From SLRI01 sp942491185 (GTDB lineage: Bacteria; Pseudomonadota; Alphaproteobacteria; Geminicoccales; Geminicoccaceae): a stretch of 64,000 nucleotides of DNA. Numbering within the stretch: the stretch's first letter is position 1; every line of letters starts with the position of its first letter. Below are positions 1 to 9,080 of the stretch, in pieces. Made by a program: the position numbers and the translations under genes. The notes below the pieces were generated by a model. It worked only from the letters and a program-made list of their open reading frames with translations. It searched no databases and had not been told where the DNA came from. Location of the stretch: contig CALOAB010000018.1 of the NCBI GenBank assembly GCA_942491185.1, forward strand, positions 467,134 through 531,133, read 5' to 3'.

Positions 1-2
1 CC

Positions 3-857
3 GCGGGCATAGTGGTTGCCGCTGGGGTTGCCGCTGGGATCGCCGGTGACGCCGCAGCTGGCGGGCCGGCGCCGACGCAGGCGCAAGAGCGCCGGACACA
101 GGCGATGCCCGAGCGGCAAGGCGAACGCGCGACGCACAGCGTCGCCCGCGACGAGCCGGCGGCAGCCGTGCCGGAAGACAGCGGCCAGCGCGCGCTCGCC
201 CTGGTCGAGGGTCTAGCGCAGACGGCGGTGTGGCGGTGCGGCAAGACCACTGGCGGCGAGGAGGTGTTCGGGTTTCTCGCGGCCGATGCGGGCTCGACGG
301 AGACCCTTGCCGAGCTGCATGCCGCAAGCGCCGAGGATGCCGAGCTGGCGGTCGCGGTCGATGCCCTGCAGCTCACCGCCTGGAAGACGATTGCGGCCAG
401 CGCCCCGAACAGCCTGCCGAAGCACCTGGCGCTCGAGGTGAGCTACGGCACGGCGGCCAACCGGCCGCATCTCGAGCAGCTCCAGGCACAAATCGCCAAG
501 CTGCCGCCTGCACTGGCGAAGCAGCTCGTGCTGACGCTGAGAGCTGTGCCCAAGGGCATCTACGTGCCGACGCTGGCGAAGACCATAAGGGCGATGGGCA
601 CCGCCCATGGCAAGCCGGCGCTGCACTTGACCGAGCTCGAGGCCGACTACCGCTCGCTCACCTTCGGCCACCTGGCGCTGGTCGTGATCGATATTGCCGA
701 TCTCAAGCGCGCGCTCGCCAAGGACGGCAAGCAGGTGGCAGCGCTGCTCGAGCGGATGCGTCGCGAAGGCTGCCGGAGCGTCGTCCGTGGCGCCACCGGG
801 GCGCTCGCCGAGGCCCTGCGCTCGCGGCTCGGCATCGACATGACGACGGCGCTTTGA
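3..857 (+). CDS. Hypothetical protein, possible degenerate EAL-like domain (5' end may lie outside the window)
   Basis: The frame is open from the first bases of the window; the first in-window start is a GTG at 12, so the gene may begin upstream. The first 60 residues are Ala/Pro/Arg-rich and low in complexity. The C-terminal half (about residues 150-280) alternates helix- and strand-like segments. It loosely follows the end of EAL phosphodiesterases: a segment ending in LVLTLR, then a TELEADYRSLTFGHLALVVIDI stretch that would sit where EAL proteins have DDFGTGYSSL and the following strand. The acidic metal ligands are not convincingly present, so any c-di-GMP activity is doubtful. It converges on the DUF167 gene, 15 bases away. 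The family assignment is inference; that a protein is encoded is moderately likely. Confidence 0.5.
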   Translation, partial: AGIVVAAGVAAGIAGDAAAGGPAPTQAQERRTQAMPERQGERATHSVARDEPAAAVPEDSGQRALALVEGLAQTAVWRCGKTTGGEEVFGFLAADAGSTETLAELHAASAEDAELAVAVDALQLTAWKTIAASAPNSLPKHLALEVSYGTAANRPHLEQLQAQIAKLPPALAKQLVLTLRAVPKGIYVPTLAKTIRAMGTAHGKPALHLTELEADYRSLTFGHLALVVIDIADLKRALAKDGKQVAALLERMRREGCRSVVRGATGALAEALRSRLGIDMTTAL

Positions 858-872
858 GCGCTGACGAAGGCC

Positions 873-1199
873 TCATTTGTCGCTTGTCTGTGCCGCCAAC
901 GACGCCAGCAATACAGCCGCGTCACCCGGCGCCGCCGCCCAGCGCACCCGCTTTTTCCGGGCGCTTAAACCAGCCGCGATCGACAGGGCGGAGCGCGGGC
1001 AGCCCAGCCGCTTGGCCAGCAGCTTGAGGACAGCGGCATTGGCCTTGCCATCGACCGGCGGCGCCTTGATCCGGAGCTGCAGCCGCGGCCGGCCGTCAGC
1101 ATCGAGCACGACACCCTCGATCGCCTCGGCCCGGGCGTTGGGGATGACCTTGATATCGATCGAAATGGCGTCACCCGCCCGCCGCCAAGGCCCGCTCAA
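873..1199 (-). CDS. DUF167 / UPF0235 (YggU-like) family protein
   Basis: About 108 residues. The conserved DUF167 core is visible: IKVIPNARAEAI near the N-terminus, then LRIKAPPVDGKAN and LLAKRLG, and a C-terminal GLSARKKRV segment. This is the normal small alpha/beta fold of the family, whose biochemical role is unknown. No ATG is available between the family start and the upstream gene. A TTG at 1199 overlaps the stop codon of the preceding transglutaminase-like gene as TTGA, which decides the start and implies translational coupling. Confidence 0.82.
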   Translation of the reverse strand: MSGPWRRAGDAISIDIKVIPNARAEAIEGVVLDADGRPRLQLRIKAPPVDGKANAAVLKLLAKRLGCPRSALSIAAGLSARKKRVRWAAAPGDAAVLLASLAAQTSDK

Positions 1200-2005
1200 G
1201 CCGCCGCCGCCTCCGTCCAGACGCGAAACCCGCTCAAGACGTTCGGGCCGAAGGTGTGGGTGAGCGGAACATCGGCGGCGTCGCGGCCACGGGCGATCAG
1301 CACGCGACCGATGCGCGGCGCGTTGTTGCGCGGGTCGAAGCAGTGCCAGGCACCGCCCAGGTAAACATCCATCCACGCGGCAAAGTCCATGGGCCCGTGC
1401 GGCGGCGGGACGCCGATATCGCTGATATAGCCGGTGCAGTAGCGCGCCGGGATGTTCATGCAGCGGCAAAACGCGATCGCCAGATGGGCGAAGTCACGGC
1501 AAACCCCCTTGCCCTCCGCATGGGCGTCGGCTGCGGTCCGCCACGGGTTCGAGTGCGCGTAGCCAAACGTGAGATGCTCATGCACGTAGTCGCAGATGGC
1601 CTGCACGCGCGCCCAGCCGGGTGGGCTCTGCTCGAACAGCCGCCACGCCGTGTCGGACAGCCGGTCGGTCTCGCAGTAGCGACTGCCGAGCAGGAACTGC
1701 AGGGTGTCAGCGGGCAGGTCTTGAACCTGATGCTGGATGGCGGCGGTTGTGTCCGGAGCCCGCAGCGGCTGGTCACGAATGACCCCGTCCGTCCCGAGCT
1801 TGAAGCGACCCGCCGGCGCCACCAGCCTGCAGCACCAATTGCCGTAGCTGTCGCGGTAGCTCTCGATCGGCACGGCCGGCTCGGTGAGCAGGAAATCCGG
1901 CCGCTCGAGATCAGCGAAACGGGAGTGATGCACATTCAACACGACGATCATCGGTGTCGGCGCCGGCACATCGTAGATTAGCTCACAGCCCAAACGAATG
2001 CGCAT
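1196..2005 (-). CDS. Transglutaminase-like domain protein
   Basis: 269 residues from the ATG that begins MRIRLGCELIYDV. The N-terminal 100 residues form the beta-rich domain common in bacterial transglutaminase-like proteins. The core follows with the cysteine motif GVCRDFAHL (Cys169) and FDPRN (Asp224). The histidine usually found in the HAW motif is replaced: the sequence reads MDFAAWMDVYL. I recall a bacterial subgroup with Ser or Ala here, so this may be a non-transglutaminase peptidase-like or binding fold. An in-frame ATG exists upstream at 2125, but the family N-terminus matches the inner start. It is coupled to the DUF167 gene through TTGA. The substrate is unknown. Confidence 0.82.
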   Translation of the reverse strand: MRIRLGCELIYDVPAPTPMIVVLNVHHSRFADLERPDFLLTEPAVPIESYRDSYGNWCCRLVAPAGRFKLGTDGVIRDQPLRAPDTTAAIQHQVQDLPADTLQFLLGSRYCETDRLSDTAWRLFEQSPPGWARVQAICDYVHEHLTFGYAHSNPWRTAADAHAEGKGVCRDFAHLAIAFCRCMNIPARYCTGYISDIGVPPPHGPMDFAAWMDVYLGGAWHCFDPRNNAPRIGRVLIARGRDAADVPLTHTFGPNVLSGFRVWTEAAAA

Positions 2006-2213
2006 CCTCGATCCTCTGCTTGAAGAGCCCGCTACACCGGCATGCCGCTTGTCGACATAGGCCAATGCAGCTTCAGGGACATTGCCGCATGCCGCGGTAG
2101 ACATCGGCGCCAGTGTTCGGCACATGCCAAAGCCCGGCCTGTCCGGATCGTCCGCCTTGCCAAGCCAACAGCGCTAACGCACCTTGCAGCCAAATGCCTG
2201 ACATCGAGAAGAG

Positions 2214-4079
2214 GTGAGCTTGCTCCGAAATTCGATCGCCGCTTGGCTATGCCGCGCGCTCGTGGTGCTGGGCGTGCTGCTGCCCGCAAGTGGCAGCGAG
2301 GCACAGACGGCTGCGAGCCTCGGCACCAACCCGCTGAGCCCGCCGGACATATCGACGCCGGAAACGACGGTCCAGACCTTCATGACCGAGGTGCGTGAGG
2401 CGATCAACGCCTACGAGCTCGGCAATGTCGACGAGCTCAGGGACCGGTCCAGTCGTGCCTTTCGTACCATGAGCATCCCTTACCCGAGCAACGACTCGGA
2501 TCGGATCAGAAGCGCGGAGCAGGCGATCGCGCTGTTCGAGGTGCTGATCCGTGTCGACGTCCCAGAGCCCGCGGCCGACGCAGTAGGTGCCGACCAACCG
2601 AGCTTTTGGACGATACCGCAGACCGAGATCACCCTGGAGCGCATCGAGAGCGAGGCCGGCGAGTTCATCGGCTATCGCTTCACCAACGATACGGTGGTGC
2701 GGGCGCTCGAGTTCCTCGAGCGGATCAGGCACCTTCCCCCCTTTGCCGACTATCGCGGCTACCGCAACTACTACGAGACGTTCAAACGGCGTCCTGGGTT
2801 CGACACTCCGGCCTTTTTTGTCGAGTTGATAAACGACCTGCCGGCACCGGCGTTCGCCATGATCGGCGGTCAGCCGCTGTGGAAATGGCTCACCTTGGTC
2901 TGCGCCGCTGCCCTGGCGGCCCTGCTCTTTCTCTTCAGCTACCGGATCGCCAACCGCCTCGAGCACGGCAACAGGAGCCACGCCAGCAGCGCATACTGGG
3001 CGAAACCACTGATTTTGCTCACGGTCATCGGCCTCGTCATCTTCATGGAGTTCATCGTCGTCGATATCATCCGCATGACCGGACCGCAGCGCGGCGCGGT
3101 CGTCACCACGCTTTGGGTCATCGGCTACGCCGCGGCCATCTGGCTGCTCTTCCTGAGCAGCTCCCGCGTCGCCAGCCTGGTCATCCACTTTCGCGACATG
3201 GGCGTCCACGGCCTGGACAGCCAGCTGGCCCGTCTCGTCGCCAAGGTCCTGGCGGTGATCGGCTCGCTCTTCCTCCTCGTCCATCTGGCCGAGACCCTGA
3301 GCATCCCGGTAGCACCCGTGCTCGCCGGTCTTGGTGTCGGTGGTCTGGCTGTGGCGCTTGCCGTGCGGCCGACGCTGGAGAACGTCGTCGCCGGCTTCGT
3401 GCTGTTCGCCGACAAGCCGGTCAGGGTCGGCGAATTCTGCGCCTTCAGCGACAAGCTGGGCACGGTCGAGAATGTCGGCCTGCGCTCGGTCCAGGTCCGC
3501 GGCCTGGATCGAACGGTCATCACCATCCCCAATGCCGAGTTCTGCCAGCTGCAGATCATCAACTTCTCGCGCCGCGATTCCAACTTGCTGCACACGACTC
3601 TCGGCCTGCGCTACGAGACCACCCCCGATCAGCTGCGGCTGGTGCTCACCCGCCTGCGCGAGCTGTTGATCCGCCACCCCCGGGTGTCGATGGACCCCGC
3701 CCGCGTTCGCTTCATCGGCTATGGCGACTACGCGCTCAACATCGAGGTCTTCGCCTTCATCCAGACCCGCGAATGGAACGAGTTCCTCGCCATCCAGGAG
3801 GACATCAACCTCAGGATCAAGGATATCGTCGAGGCCGCCGGGACGGACTTCGCCTTCCCCTCGCAGACCGTCTACATGGAGCGCGGACACGGGCTCGACC
3901 CGGAGGCGGCGGCGAAGGCCGAGAGCCAGGTGGAGCGCTGGCGCGAGGAAAACCGTCTGCCCTTCCCGGAGCACGAGGAGGGCTTCCGCTTCGAGCTGTC
4001 CGGCACCCTCGACTATCCACCCGAGGGCTCGGCCGGCAACCGGCGACAGCGGCCCGACAAGGACCAGAGCGACAGCTAG
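2214..4079 (+). CDS. MscS-family mechanosensitive ion channel
   Basis: 621 residues, starting with GTG shortly after an AGAAGAGGT-like ribosome site. A signal-like hydrophobic N-terminus ends near residue 31 (SGSEAQ). A periplasmic domain of about 190 residues follows, then four to five membrane segments (about 222-385). The pore helix and MscS signature lie at about 380-400, with a Gly/Ala-rich AGLGVGGLAVALAVR run followed by LENVVAGF. The cytoplasmic beta and alpha/beta vestibule domain follows (VENVGLRSVQVR, TIPNAEF). It should open under membrane tension to release solutes on hypo-osmotic shock. The length fits large MscS paralogues with a periplasmic extension. The neighbours do not suggest a more specific role. 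Confidence 0.9.
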   Translation: MSLLRNSIAAWLCRALVVLGVLLPASGSEAQTAASLGTNPLSPPDISTPETTVQTFMTEVREAINAYELGNVDELRDRSSRAFRTMSIPYPSNDSDRIRSAEQAIALFEVLIRVDVPEPAADAVGADQPSFWTIPQTEITLERIESEAGEFIGYRFTNDTVVRALEFLERIRHLPPFADYRGYRNYYETFKRRPGFDTPAFFVELINDLPAPAFAMIGGQPLWKWLTLVCAAALAALLFLFSYRIANRLEHGNRSHASSAYWAKPLILLTVIGLVIFMEFIVVDIIRMTGPQRGAVVTTLWVIGYAAAIWLLFLSSSRVASLVIHFRDMGVHGLDSQLARLVAKVLAVIGSLFLLVHLAETLSIPVAPVLAGLGVGGLAVALAVRPTLENVVAGFVLFADKPVRVGEFCAFSDKLGTVENVGLRSVQVRGLDRTVITIPNAEFCQLQIINFSRRDSNLLHTTLGLRYETTPDQLRLVLTRLRELLIRHPRVSMDPARVRFIGYGDYALNIEVFAFIQTREWNEFLAIQEDINLRIKDIVEAAGTDFAFPSQTVYMERGHGLDPEAAAKAESQVERWREENRLPFPEHEEGFRFELSGTLDYPPEGSAGNRRQRPDKDQSDS

Positions 4080-4082
4080 CCC

Positions 4083-5324
4083 TCAGCCGTCGTCCTTGTA
4101 GAAGGTTGCTGTGCCGGTCGCCGATATGGCGGCGCAGAGCCGCTCCAGCGCCAGCAAATAGGCGCCCTGGCGCAGGCCCGTGCCGTAGCGGTCGGCGCGC
4201 TCGACAACGGCCTCGGTTGCCGCCACCAGCCGCGCCTCAAGCCGCTCGCGGACTTCCTCCGCCGACCAGTAGTCGCCGGTCTTGCCCTGCACCCACTCGT
4301 GGTAGGAGACGATGACGCCGCCGGCATTGGCCAGGATGTCCGGCACCGCCTCGATCCCGCGCCCGGCCAGAACCTCGTCGGCATCCGGCGTCACCGGGCC
4401 GTTCGCGATCTCCAGGATGGCGCGACAGCGCAGCTCCTCGGCCACACCCGCGTCGATCACCCCGCCGAGCGCCGCCGGCACCAGCAGGTCGCAGTCGAGG
4501 CCGAGCAGCTGGTCCGGGTCGAGATCGCCAGCGAACCCCGCCACCGAGCCGGCCTCGTCCTTGTGCGCGGCCAGCGCCTCGACGTCCAAGCCGTCCCGAT
4601 CAAGCGTCGCCCCCTGGCTGTCGGCGACCGCAATGATCCGATAGCCCGCTGCGGCAGCGCGCCGGGCGAAAACCCGGGCCGCGTTGCCATAGCCCTGGAT
4701 CGCCACGGTCGCACCGGCATCGAGACCCAGCTTCTGGGCCAACCTGTCGAGGCAGAGAAAGGCGCCGTCGCCGGTCGCCGTGTCGCGTCCCCTCGACCCG
4801 CCGAGCTGCAAGGGCTTGCCGGTGATCGCCGCCGGCATCGGCCGGCGCTTGAGCGTCGCCACCTCGTCCGCCATCCAGGCGATGACGATGCCGCCCGTGT
4901 ACATGTCGGGTGCCGGGATATCGCGGTGCTCGTCGATCATCTCGGCAAAGCCCCGGACATAGGCCCGGCTCAGCCGCTCGAGCTCGGTTGGGCTCAGCCG
5001 CTTGACGTCGACCGCGACCCCGCCCTTGGCCCCGCCGAAGGGCAGGTCGACCACCGCCGTCTTCATCGTCATCCAGAAACCGAGCGCCATCACCTCGTCG
5101 ATGTCGACCGACGGATGGAAGCGAATGCCGCCCTTGGTGGGGCCGCGGGTGTCGCTATAGCGGCAGCGAAAGCCCTTGAACGTCTCGATGCTGCCATCGT
5201 CGAGGCGCACCGGCAGGCTGACGCAGAGCGTTTCCTTGGGGTAACGCAGGACCTCCATGACGTCCTGGTGCACGCCCATGGCATCGGCCGCCGCCTCCAG
5301 CCGTCCTTTGATATCGTGGAACAC
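4083..5324 (-). CDS. Glu/Leu/Phe/Val dehydrogenase (glutamate dehydrogenase type)
   Basis: 413 residues, starting at a GTG preceded by AAGGAG. The N-terminal dimerisation/substrate domain carries GGIRFHPSV and the catalytic-lysine region PFGGAKGG (about residues 96-103). PAPDMYT follows near 138. The Rossmann NAD(P) domain begins with VAIQGYGNAA (about 215). The enzyme oxidatively deaminates an amino acid, most probably glutamate to 2-oxoglutarate, or runs the reverse. Length and motifs are normal for the hexameric bacterial class. The FNT-type transporter gene lies just upstream on the same strand, so co-transcription is plausible. Substrate choice between Glu and branched-chain amino acids cannot be settled by eye. 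Confidence 0.9.
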   Translation of the reverse strand: MFHDIKGRLEAAADAMGVHQDVMEVLRYPKETLCVSLPVRLDDGSIETFKGFRCRYSDTRGPTKGGIRFHPSVDIDEVMALGFWMTMKTAVVDLPFGGAKGGVAVDVKRLSPTELERLSRAYVRGFAEMIDEHRDIPAPDMYTGGIVIAWMADEVATLKRRPMPAAITGKPLQLGGSRGRDTATGDGAFLCLDRLAQKLGLDAGATVAIQGYGNAARVFARRAAAAGYRIIAVADSQGATLDRDGLDVEALAAHKDEAGSVAGFAGDLDPDQLLGLDCDLLVPAALGGVIDAGVAEELRCRAILEIANGPVTPDADEVLAGRGIEAVPDILANAGGVIVSYHEWVQGKTGDYWSAEEVRERLEARLVAATEAVVERADRYGTGLRQGAYLLALERLCAAISATGTATFYKDDG

Positions 5325-5354
5325 GTTCCGTCGGTCTCCTTGCTTGTCGAGGGA

Positions 5355-6170
5355 TCAGATTTCCTGGCGGACCTGCGCATAGGCCAGCGCCGCGAAGATG
5401 CCGGTGCCGCCGATCACGTTGCCGACGAAGGCCGGCAGGATGCCGCCGAGCACGGCATGGGCGACGCCGATCTCGCCCCTGAGCATCAAGATGAAGAGCT
5501 CGGTGGCGCCGGCCACGACGTGCGACAGGCCACCGAGCCCGATCATGTAGGTGATGATCAAGATGATCAGCACCTCGCCGGCCCCCTCCAGCCGCGGCAG
5601 GATCCAGACCAGGGAAGCAATGAGGAATCCCGCCGGGATGCCCCAGGTCAGGTGCTCCATCGCCGTCGCCTCGGCATAGTGCCGCGACACCTCGAGAATG
5701 CCCTCGAACTGGGCATGCGGCACGATATTGCCCCAGACCAGCACGGCCGCCGCCAACAGGCAGCCGGCCATGTTCGCCGCGAAGACGATCGCCCAGAGCC
5801 GTCCCGTCCGGGCCAGGCTCTGCCGCGTCGGTGAGAGGAAGAGTGGCAGAATCGGGGTGATCGTGTTCTCGGTGAAGAGCTGCAGCCGGCCGAGAATGAC
5901 GATCAGGAAGCCGACCGTATAGCCGAGATTGGCGACGGCTTTGGTCCAATCGGCGTCCGGCAGTGCGGCGACCAGGAAACCCTTGCACAAGACCGACGTG
6001 CTGATGGCGAGCCCGGCCGCCACGCCGGACCACCAGAGCGCACTGGACGTGCGCGACAGCTCGTGCTCGCCCTGCCGCCGGATCGCCTCGAAGATCACGG
6101 AGGTCGGAACGGTCTCGAGCTGATCGGCTTGCGCGCGCTCCTCGTCGCCGAGCTGCGGCGTCTCACTCAT
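5355..6170 (-). CDS. Formate/nitrite transporter (FNT) family membrane protein
   Basis: 271 residues with six hydrophobic segments. It has the FNT hallmarks: an N-terminal cytoplasmic helix, an SVLCKGF segment, GRLQLFTENTITP in the position of the FNT re-entrant motif, and NVIGGTGIFAAL near the C-terminus. The long charged N-terminus resembles the YfdC subgroup rather than FocA or NirC. It probably forms a pentameric channel for a small monovalent anion, but the ion is not predictable. It lies 30 bases upstream of the glutamate dehydrogenase gene on the same strand. The 83 bases upstream of its start are unusually AT-rich for the window, and a promoter is likely there. Confidence 0.85.
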   Translation of the reverse strand: MSETPQLGDEERAQADQLETVPTSVIFEAIRRQGEHELSRTSSALWWSGVAAGLAISTSVLCKGFLVAALPDADWTKAVANLGYTVGFLIVILGRLQLFTENTITPILPLFLSPTRQSLARTGRLWAIVFAANMAGCLLAAAVLVWGNIVPHAQFEGILEVSRHYAEATAMEHLTWGIPAGFLIASLVWILPRLEGAGEVLIILIITYMIGLGGLSHVVAGATELFILMLRGEIGVAHAVLGGILPAFVGNVIGGTGIFAALAYAQVRQEI

Positions 6171-6253
6171 TCAGTATACTCATCATCAAAGATCGACAGA
6201 TCAGCAACGGCCAGCGAGGCCGGAGGTTCCGCGGCGATTCTGATCCAGGGCGC

Positions 6254-6895
6254 TCAGCCAGCCAGCTCGCGCACGGCCTCGGTGATCGCCAGGCCCAGCG
6301 TCCGATGCGTCGCCGCATCGTAGTGCAAGCCGTCGGTCGGGCTGACCTCGACAACCGCACCGGCGTCGAGAAAGGCCACGCCGAGCCGCTCGGCGGAGGC
6401 CCGGATCGCGGCTGCGAGCCCGAGCGACTTGGCCCTGCCGCCGATGAGCTTCTCGCCCAGCCAGTCCACCTCCTGAATCGGCGGGGGCGCCACCAACAGC
6501 ACCTTGGGCTGGGTACGCCCCGGCGCCGCGCAGAAGAAGCGGAGCATCGTCACCAGCCGCTCGAGCGAGGCGGCGATATCCGTCGGCCCGACGGAGAACC
6601 GCGTCTTGAGATCATTGGTGCCGAGCATCAAGACCACGATATCGAGCGGCGAGTGGCTACCGACCAGCATCGGCAAGGCGGTGAGCCCGTTCATGTGGGC
6701 CCCCTCGATGGGGTCGTCGTGCACCGTGGTCCGCCCCGGCAGCCCCTCCTCGATCACCCGAAAGCCAGAGCCCAGCTCGGCCGCCATCACGCATGGCCAG
6801 CGGCTCTCCGGCCCGTGCCGCTCGATCACATCCTGCGCCGGCAAAGGCTTGGTGCCGTGCGTGTTGGAATCGCCGAAGCAGAGTATCGTGGTCAT
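6254..6895 (-). CDS. SGNH/GDSL-type hydrolase (arylesterase-like)
   Basis: 213 residues. The SGNH blocks are in order: GDSN (catalytic Ser, near residue 9), a Gly in block II (LPGRTT), GTND (Asn, about 116) and DGLHYD (Asp and His near 190). The protein resembles cytoplasmic arylesterase/acyl-esterase members of the family, and there is no signal peptide. It should cleave small acyl esters, but the natural substrate is unknown. It is a single gene on the minus strand, separated from the FNT gene by 83 bases. Confidence 0.88.
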   Translation of the reverse strand: MTTILCFGDSNTHGTKPLPAQDVIERHGPESRWPCVMAAELGSGFRVIEEGLPGRTTVHDDPIEGAHMNGLTALPMLVGSHSPLDIVVLMLGTNDLKTRFSVGPTDIAASLERLVTMLRFFCAAPGRTQPKVLLVAPPPIQEVDWLGEKLIGGRAKSLGLAAAIRASAERLGVAFLDAGAVVEVSPTDGLHYDAATHRTLGLAITEAVRELAG

Positions 6896-7312
6896 CGCTC
6901 GAAGCCTCTCGCCTGATGGTGCCGCCGCCGGATCGATCCGGCATGCGCGAGACTAGCGAGACCGCAGGCCAAGCGCGAGCCGCCCGGCCCGGCGGAACCT
7001 CTGCCATCGCTGCACGTTTAACGGCCAGCGCTGGGTCGGTGGGGCCTGTTCGAGCCTACTCGGCGGTGCTGCCGGCGCGGTGTTGTCGCGATGTCTGGCG
7101 TCGCCCATGACACACCGCCGCCCGTCCGCATCGTCGCTCGAGCAAGGCCGCCGGCAACAGACGCCGATTGGGCGCCGTGGCCGCGAAGGATCGCCGCCCG
7201 GCGCCCCTTTTTCGACAGCGGCCACGGCCGGTCGCGCGATGGTGGCAGCGCCGCTTCCACCACCGCCCAGGCCGTCATCATTCGCAACAGAACCACGAAG
7301 GAGAACGAGATC
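6896..7312. other. Intergenic region without a recognised gene (417 bp)
   Basis: The region between the divergent SGNH hydrolase and the small PLDc_N protein. Open frames here are arginine- and proline-rich shadows with no family resemblance. The last 30 bases carry the AAGGAGAACG ribosome site of the next gene, and promoters for both flanking genes presumably lie here. I see no RNA gene or repeat. Confidence 0.5.
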
Positions 7313-7507
7313 ATGGGCATCGAAGTCGGCGGCCTGATCGGCCTCATCATCCTGATTGCCGACATCTGGGCGATCGTCAACGTGCTGGGCAGCCCGGCCT
7401 CCACCGGCAGCAAGGTGCTCTGGGTGGTCATCATCCTGGTCCTGCCGGTGATCGGCCTGGTCCTCTGGCTGCTCATGGGCCCGCGCAAGGGCGCCACCGG
7501 CATCTGA
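7313..7507 (+). CDS. Small membrane protein with PLDc_N-type domain
   Basis: 64 residues from an ATG with a strong ribosome site (AAGGAGAACG, about 6 bases upstream). There are two membrane helices (about residues 6-25 and 36-56) separated by a short polar loop, and the tail is GPRKGA. The pattern matches the N-terminal phospholipase D-nuclease domain (PLDc_N) that often occurs alone as a small inner-membrane protein of unknown function. The longer in-frame extension upstream is low-complexity and was rejected. It converges with the M32 carboxypeptidase gene. The gap between them holds a GC-rich CGGGC/GCCCG stem that could terminate either gene. Confidence 0.8.
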   Translation: MGIEVGGLIGLIILIADIWAIVNVLGSPASTGSKVLWVVIILVLPVIGLVLWLLMGPRKGATGI

Positions 7508-7595
7508 GTGGTGCTGGCCGCCGCAGCGAGACGGCTCGTCGGGCGCAAAGCCCGGCGGGCCGACCTGCTCGTCACAGGGCCGACCGAGCGACCGC

Positions 7596-9080
7596 TCAGC
7601 CGGCGCCGTAGCGCGCCTCGACATGGGTGAGGAAGGCGTCGGTGGCCAGCGGGGCGCCGGTCGCGGCCTCGACCAGGGGCCGCATCGCCATGCTGGACGC
7701 GCGGGCGTGGACCTGCTCACGCAGCCAGTCGCGCAGCGGCGTGAAATCACCCGCCTCGATCGCGGCCATGAGCCCCGGCAGCGCTTGCTCGGCCGCCTGG
7801 AAGAGCTGGGCGGCCAGTAGCGCGCCCAGGGTGTAGTTGGGAAAATAGCCGAAGGCGCCCACCGGCCAGTGGATGTCCTGCAGGCAGCCTTGGCCGTCGT
7901 CGGGCGGCGTGATGCCCAAGAGCTCGCGCATCCCGTCGTTCCAGGCGCCGGGCAGATCACCGAGCGCCAGATCGCCCCGGATCAACGCCTTCTCCAGGCG
8001 GTAGCGCAGGACGATGTGCAGCGGGTAGGTCAGCTCGTCCGCGTCGACCCGGATGCAGCCCTTCTCGACGTGCGTGTAGAGCCGGACCAGGTTCTCGGGC
8101 GCCAATGCCGACTGGTCGCCAAACGTCTCGATCAGGCGCGACGAGAGGTAGCGCAGGAAGGAAGGCGAGCGGCAGGCCTGCATCTCGATGATCAAGGACT
8201 GGCTCTCGTGGATCGCCATGCCGTGGCTCTCGCCGACCGGCTGGCCACGCCAGGTGGCCGGCAGCCCCGCCTCGTAGAGCGCGTGGCCGGTCTCGTGCAG
8301 CACACCCATCAGCGACGACACGACCTCGCGCTCGTCATAGCGGGTGGTGATGCGGATGTCCGTCGGCGTGCCGCCGCAGAACGGATGCGTGCTCTCGTCC
8401 AGCCGGCCATGGGTAAAGTCGAAGCCGATCTGGCCCATGAGCTGCTGCGCCAGCGCCTTTTGGCCTGCCACCGGAAACGGCCCCTGCGGCACGAGCGGCG
8501 CCGCCTGGCGGGCCAAGGCATCGTCGATCATCCCCGGCAGACGCGTCTCCAAGGGCTCGAACAGGACGTCGATCGTGGTCTCGTCGAGACCCGGCTGGAA
8601 CTGGTCGAGGAGCGCCGCATAAGGCTCGAGCCCGAGCCGCCGCCCCTCCAGCACCGCCGCCTCGCGGGTCAGCCGCAACACCTCCTCCAGATGCGGCCGG
8701 AGACCCTGGAAGTCATTGTCTGCCCGAGCCTGCCGCCAAGCCATCTCACACGCATTGGTGGCCCGCGCCCGCGCCTCGACCAGATCCTGCGGCAAGGCCG
8801 TGGCGCGGGTGTAGCGCCGCTCGATCAGCGCCAGATTGGCCGCCTGCCAGTCGTCGAGCGGGGCGGCGCGCGCCGCCTCGATCAGGTCGAGGGTCTCGGT
8901 CGAGACCAGCATCTCGTGGACGACGCCGCCGAGCGCCGCCAGCTGCTCGCCGCGCGCCGCATTGCCGCCCTTGGGCATGATCGCGGCCTGATCCCAGTTG
9001 AGGACCGCCGCCGCCCCGCCGAGGTCGGCTAGCCGCTTGAAGCGCTGCTCAAGCGTTGTGTAGGGGGTGCTGGACGACAT
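7596..9080 (-). CDS. Carboxypeptidase Taq family (M32) metallopeptidase
   Basis: 494 residues from the ATG of MSSSTPYTTLEQRF. It has the M32 signatures: HETGH zinc-binding motif (about residue 255) with a downstream Glu ligand (IHESQS), HPFCGGTPTDIRITTRY just before it, and a helical C-terminus with GYFPNYTLGALLAAQ. It removes C-terminal residues other than proline from peptides in the cytoplasm. The length is normal for the family (about 500). The start overlaps the end of ctaA by 32 bases, so it is probably the last gene of the cta transcript, although no link to oxidase assembly is known. A longer in-frame extension to 9221 is low-complexity. Confidence 0.92.
   Translation of the reverse strand: MSSSTPYTTLEQRFKRLADLGGAAAVLNWDQAAIMPKGGNAARGEQLAALGGVVHEMLVSTETLDLIEAARAAPLDDWQAANLALIERRYTRATALPQDLVEARARATNACEMAWRQARADNDFQGLRPHLEEVLRLTREAAVLEGRRLGLEPYAALLDQFQPGLDETTIDVLFEPLETRLPGMIDDALARQAAPLVPQGPFPVAGQKALAQQLMGQIGFDFTHGRLDESTHPFCGGTPTDIRITTRYDEREVVSSLMGVLHETGHALYEAGLPATWRGQPVGESHGMAIHESQSLIIEMQACRSPSFLRYLSSRLIETFGDQSALAPENLVRLYTHVEKGCIRVDADELTYPLHIVLRYRLEKALIRGDLALGDLPGAWNDGMRELLGITPPDDGQGCLQDIHWPVGAFGYFPNYTLGALLAAQLFQAAEQALPGLMAAIEAGDFTPLRDWLREQVHARASSMAMRPLVEAATGAPLATDAFLTHVEARYGAG

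Noticed and set aside
2247..3974. 575-residue minus-strand frame across the MscS gene
   Set aside because: Shadow of the MscS coding frame: Asp/Gln/Arg-rich composition, no family motifs, while the plus strand encodes a clear channel.
4299..5834. 511-residue plus-strand frame over the glutamate dehydrogenase gene
   Set aside because: Shadow frame with repetitive His/Arg/Asp content; the opposite strand carries conserved dehydrogenase motifs.
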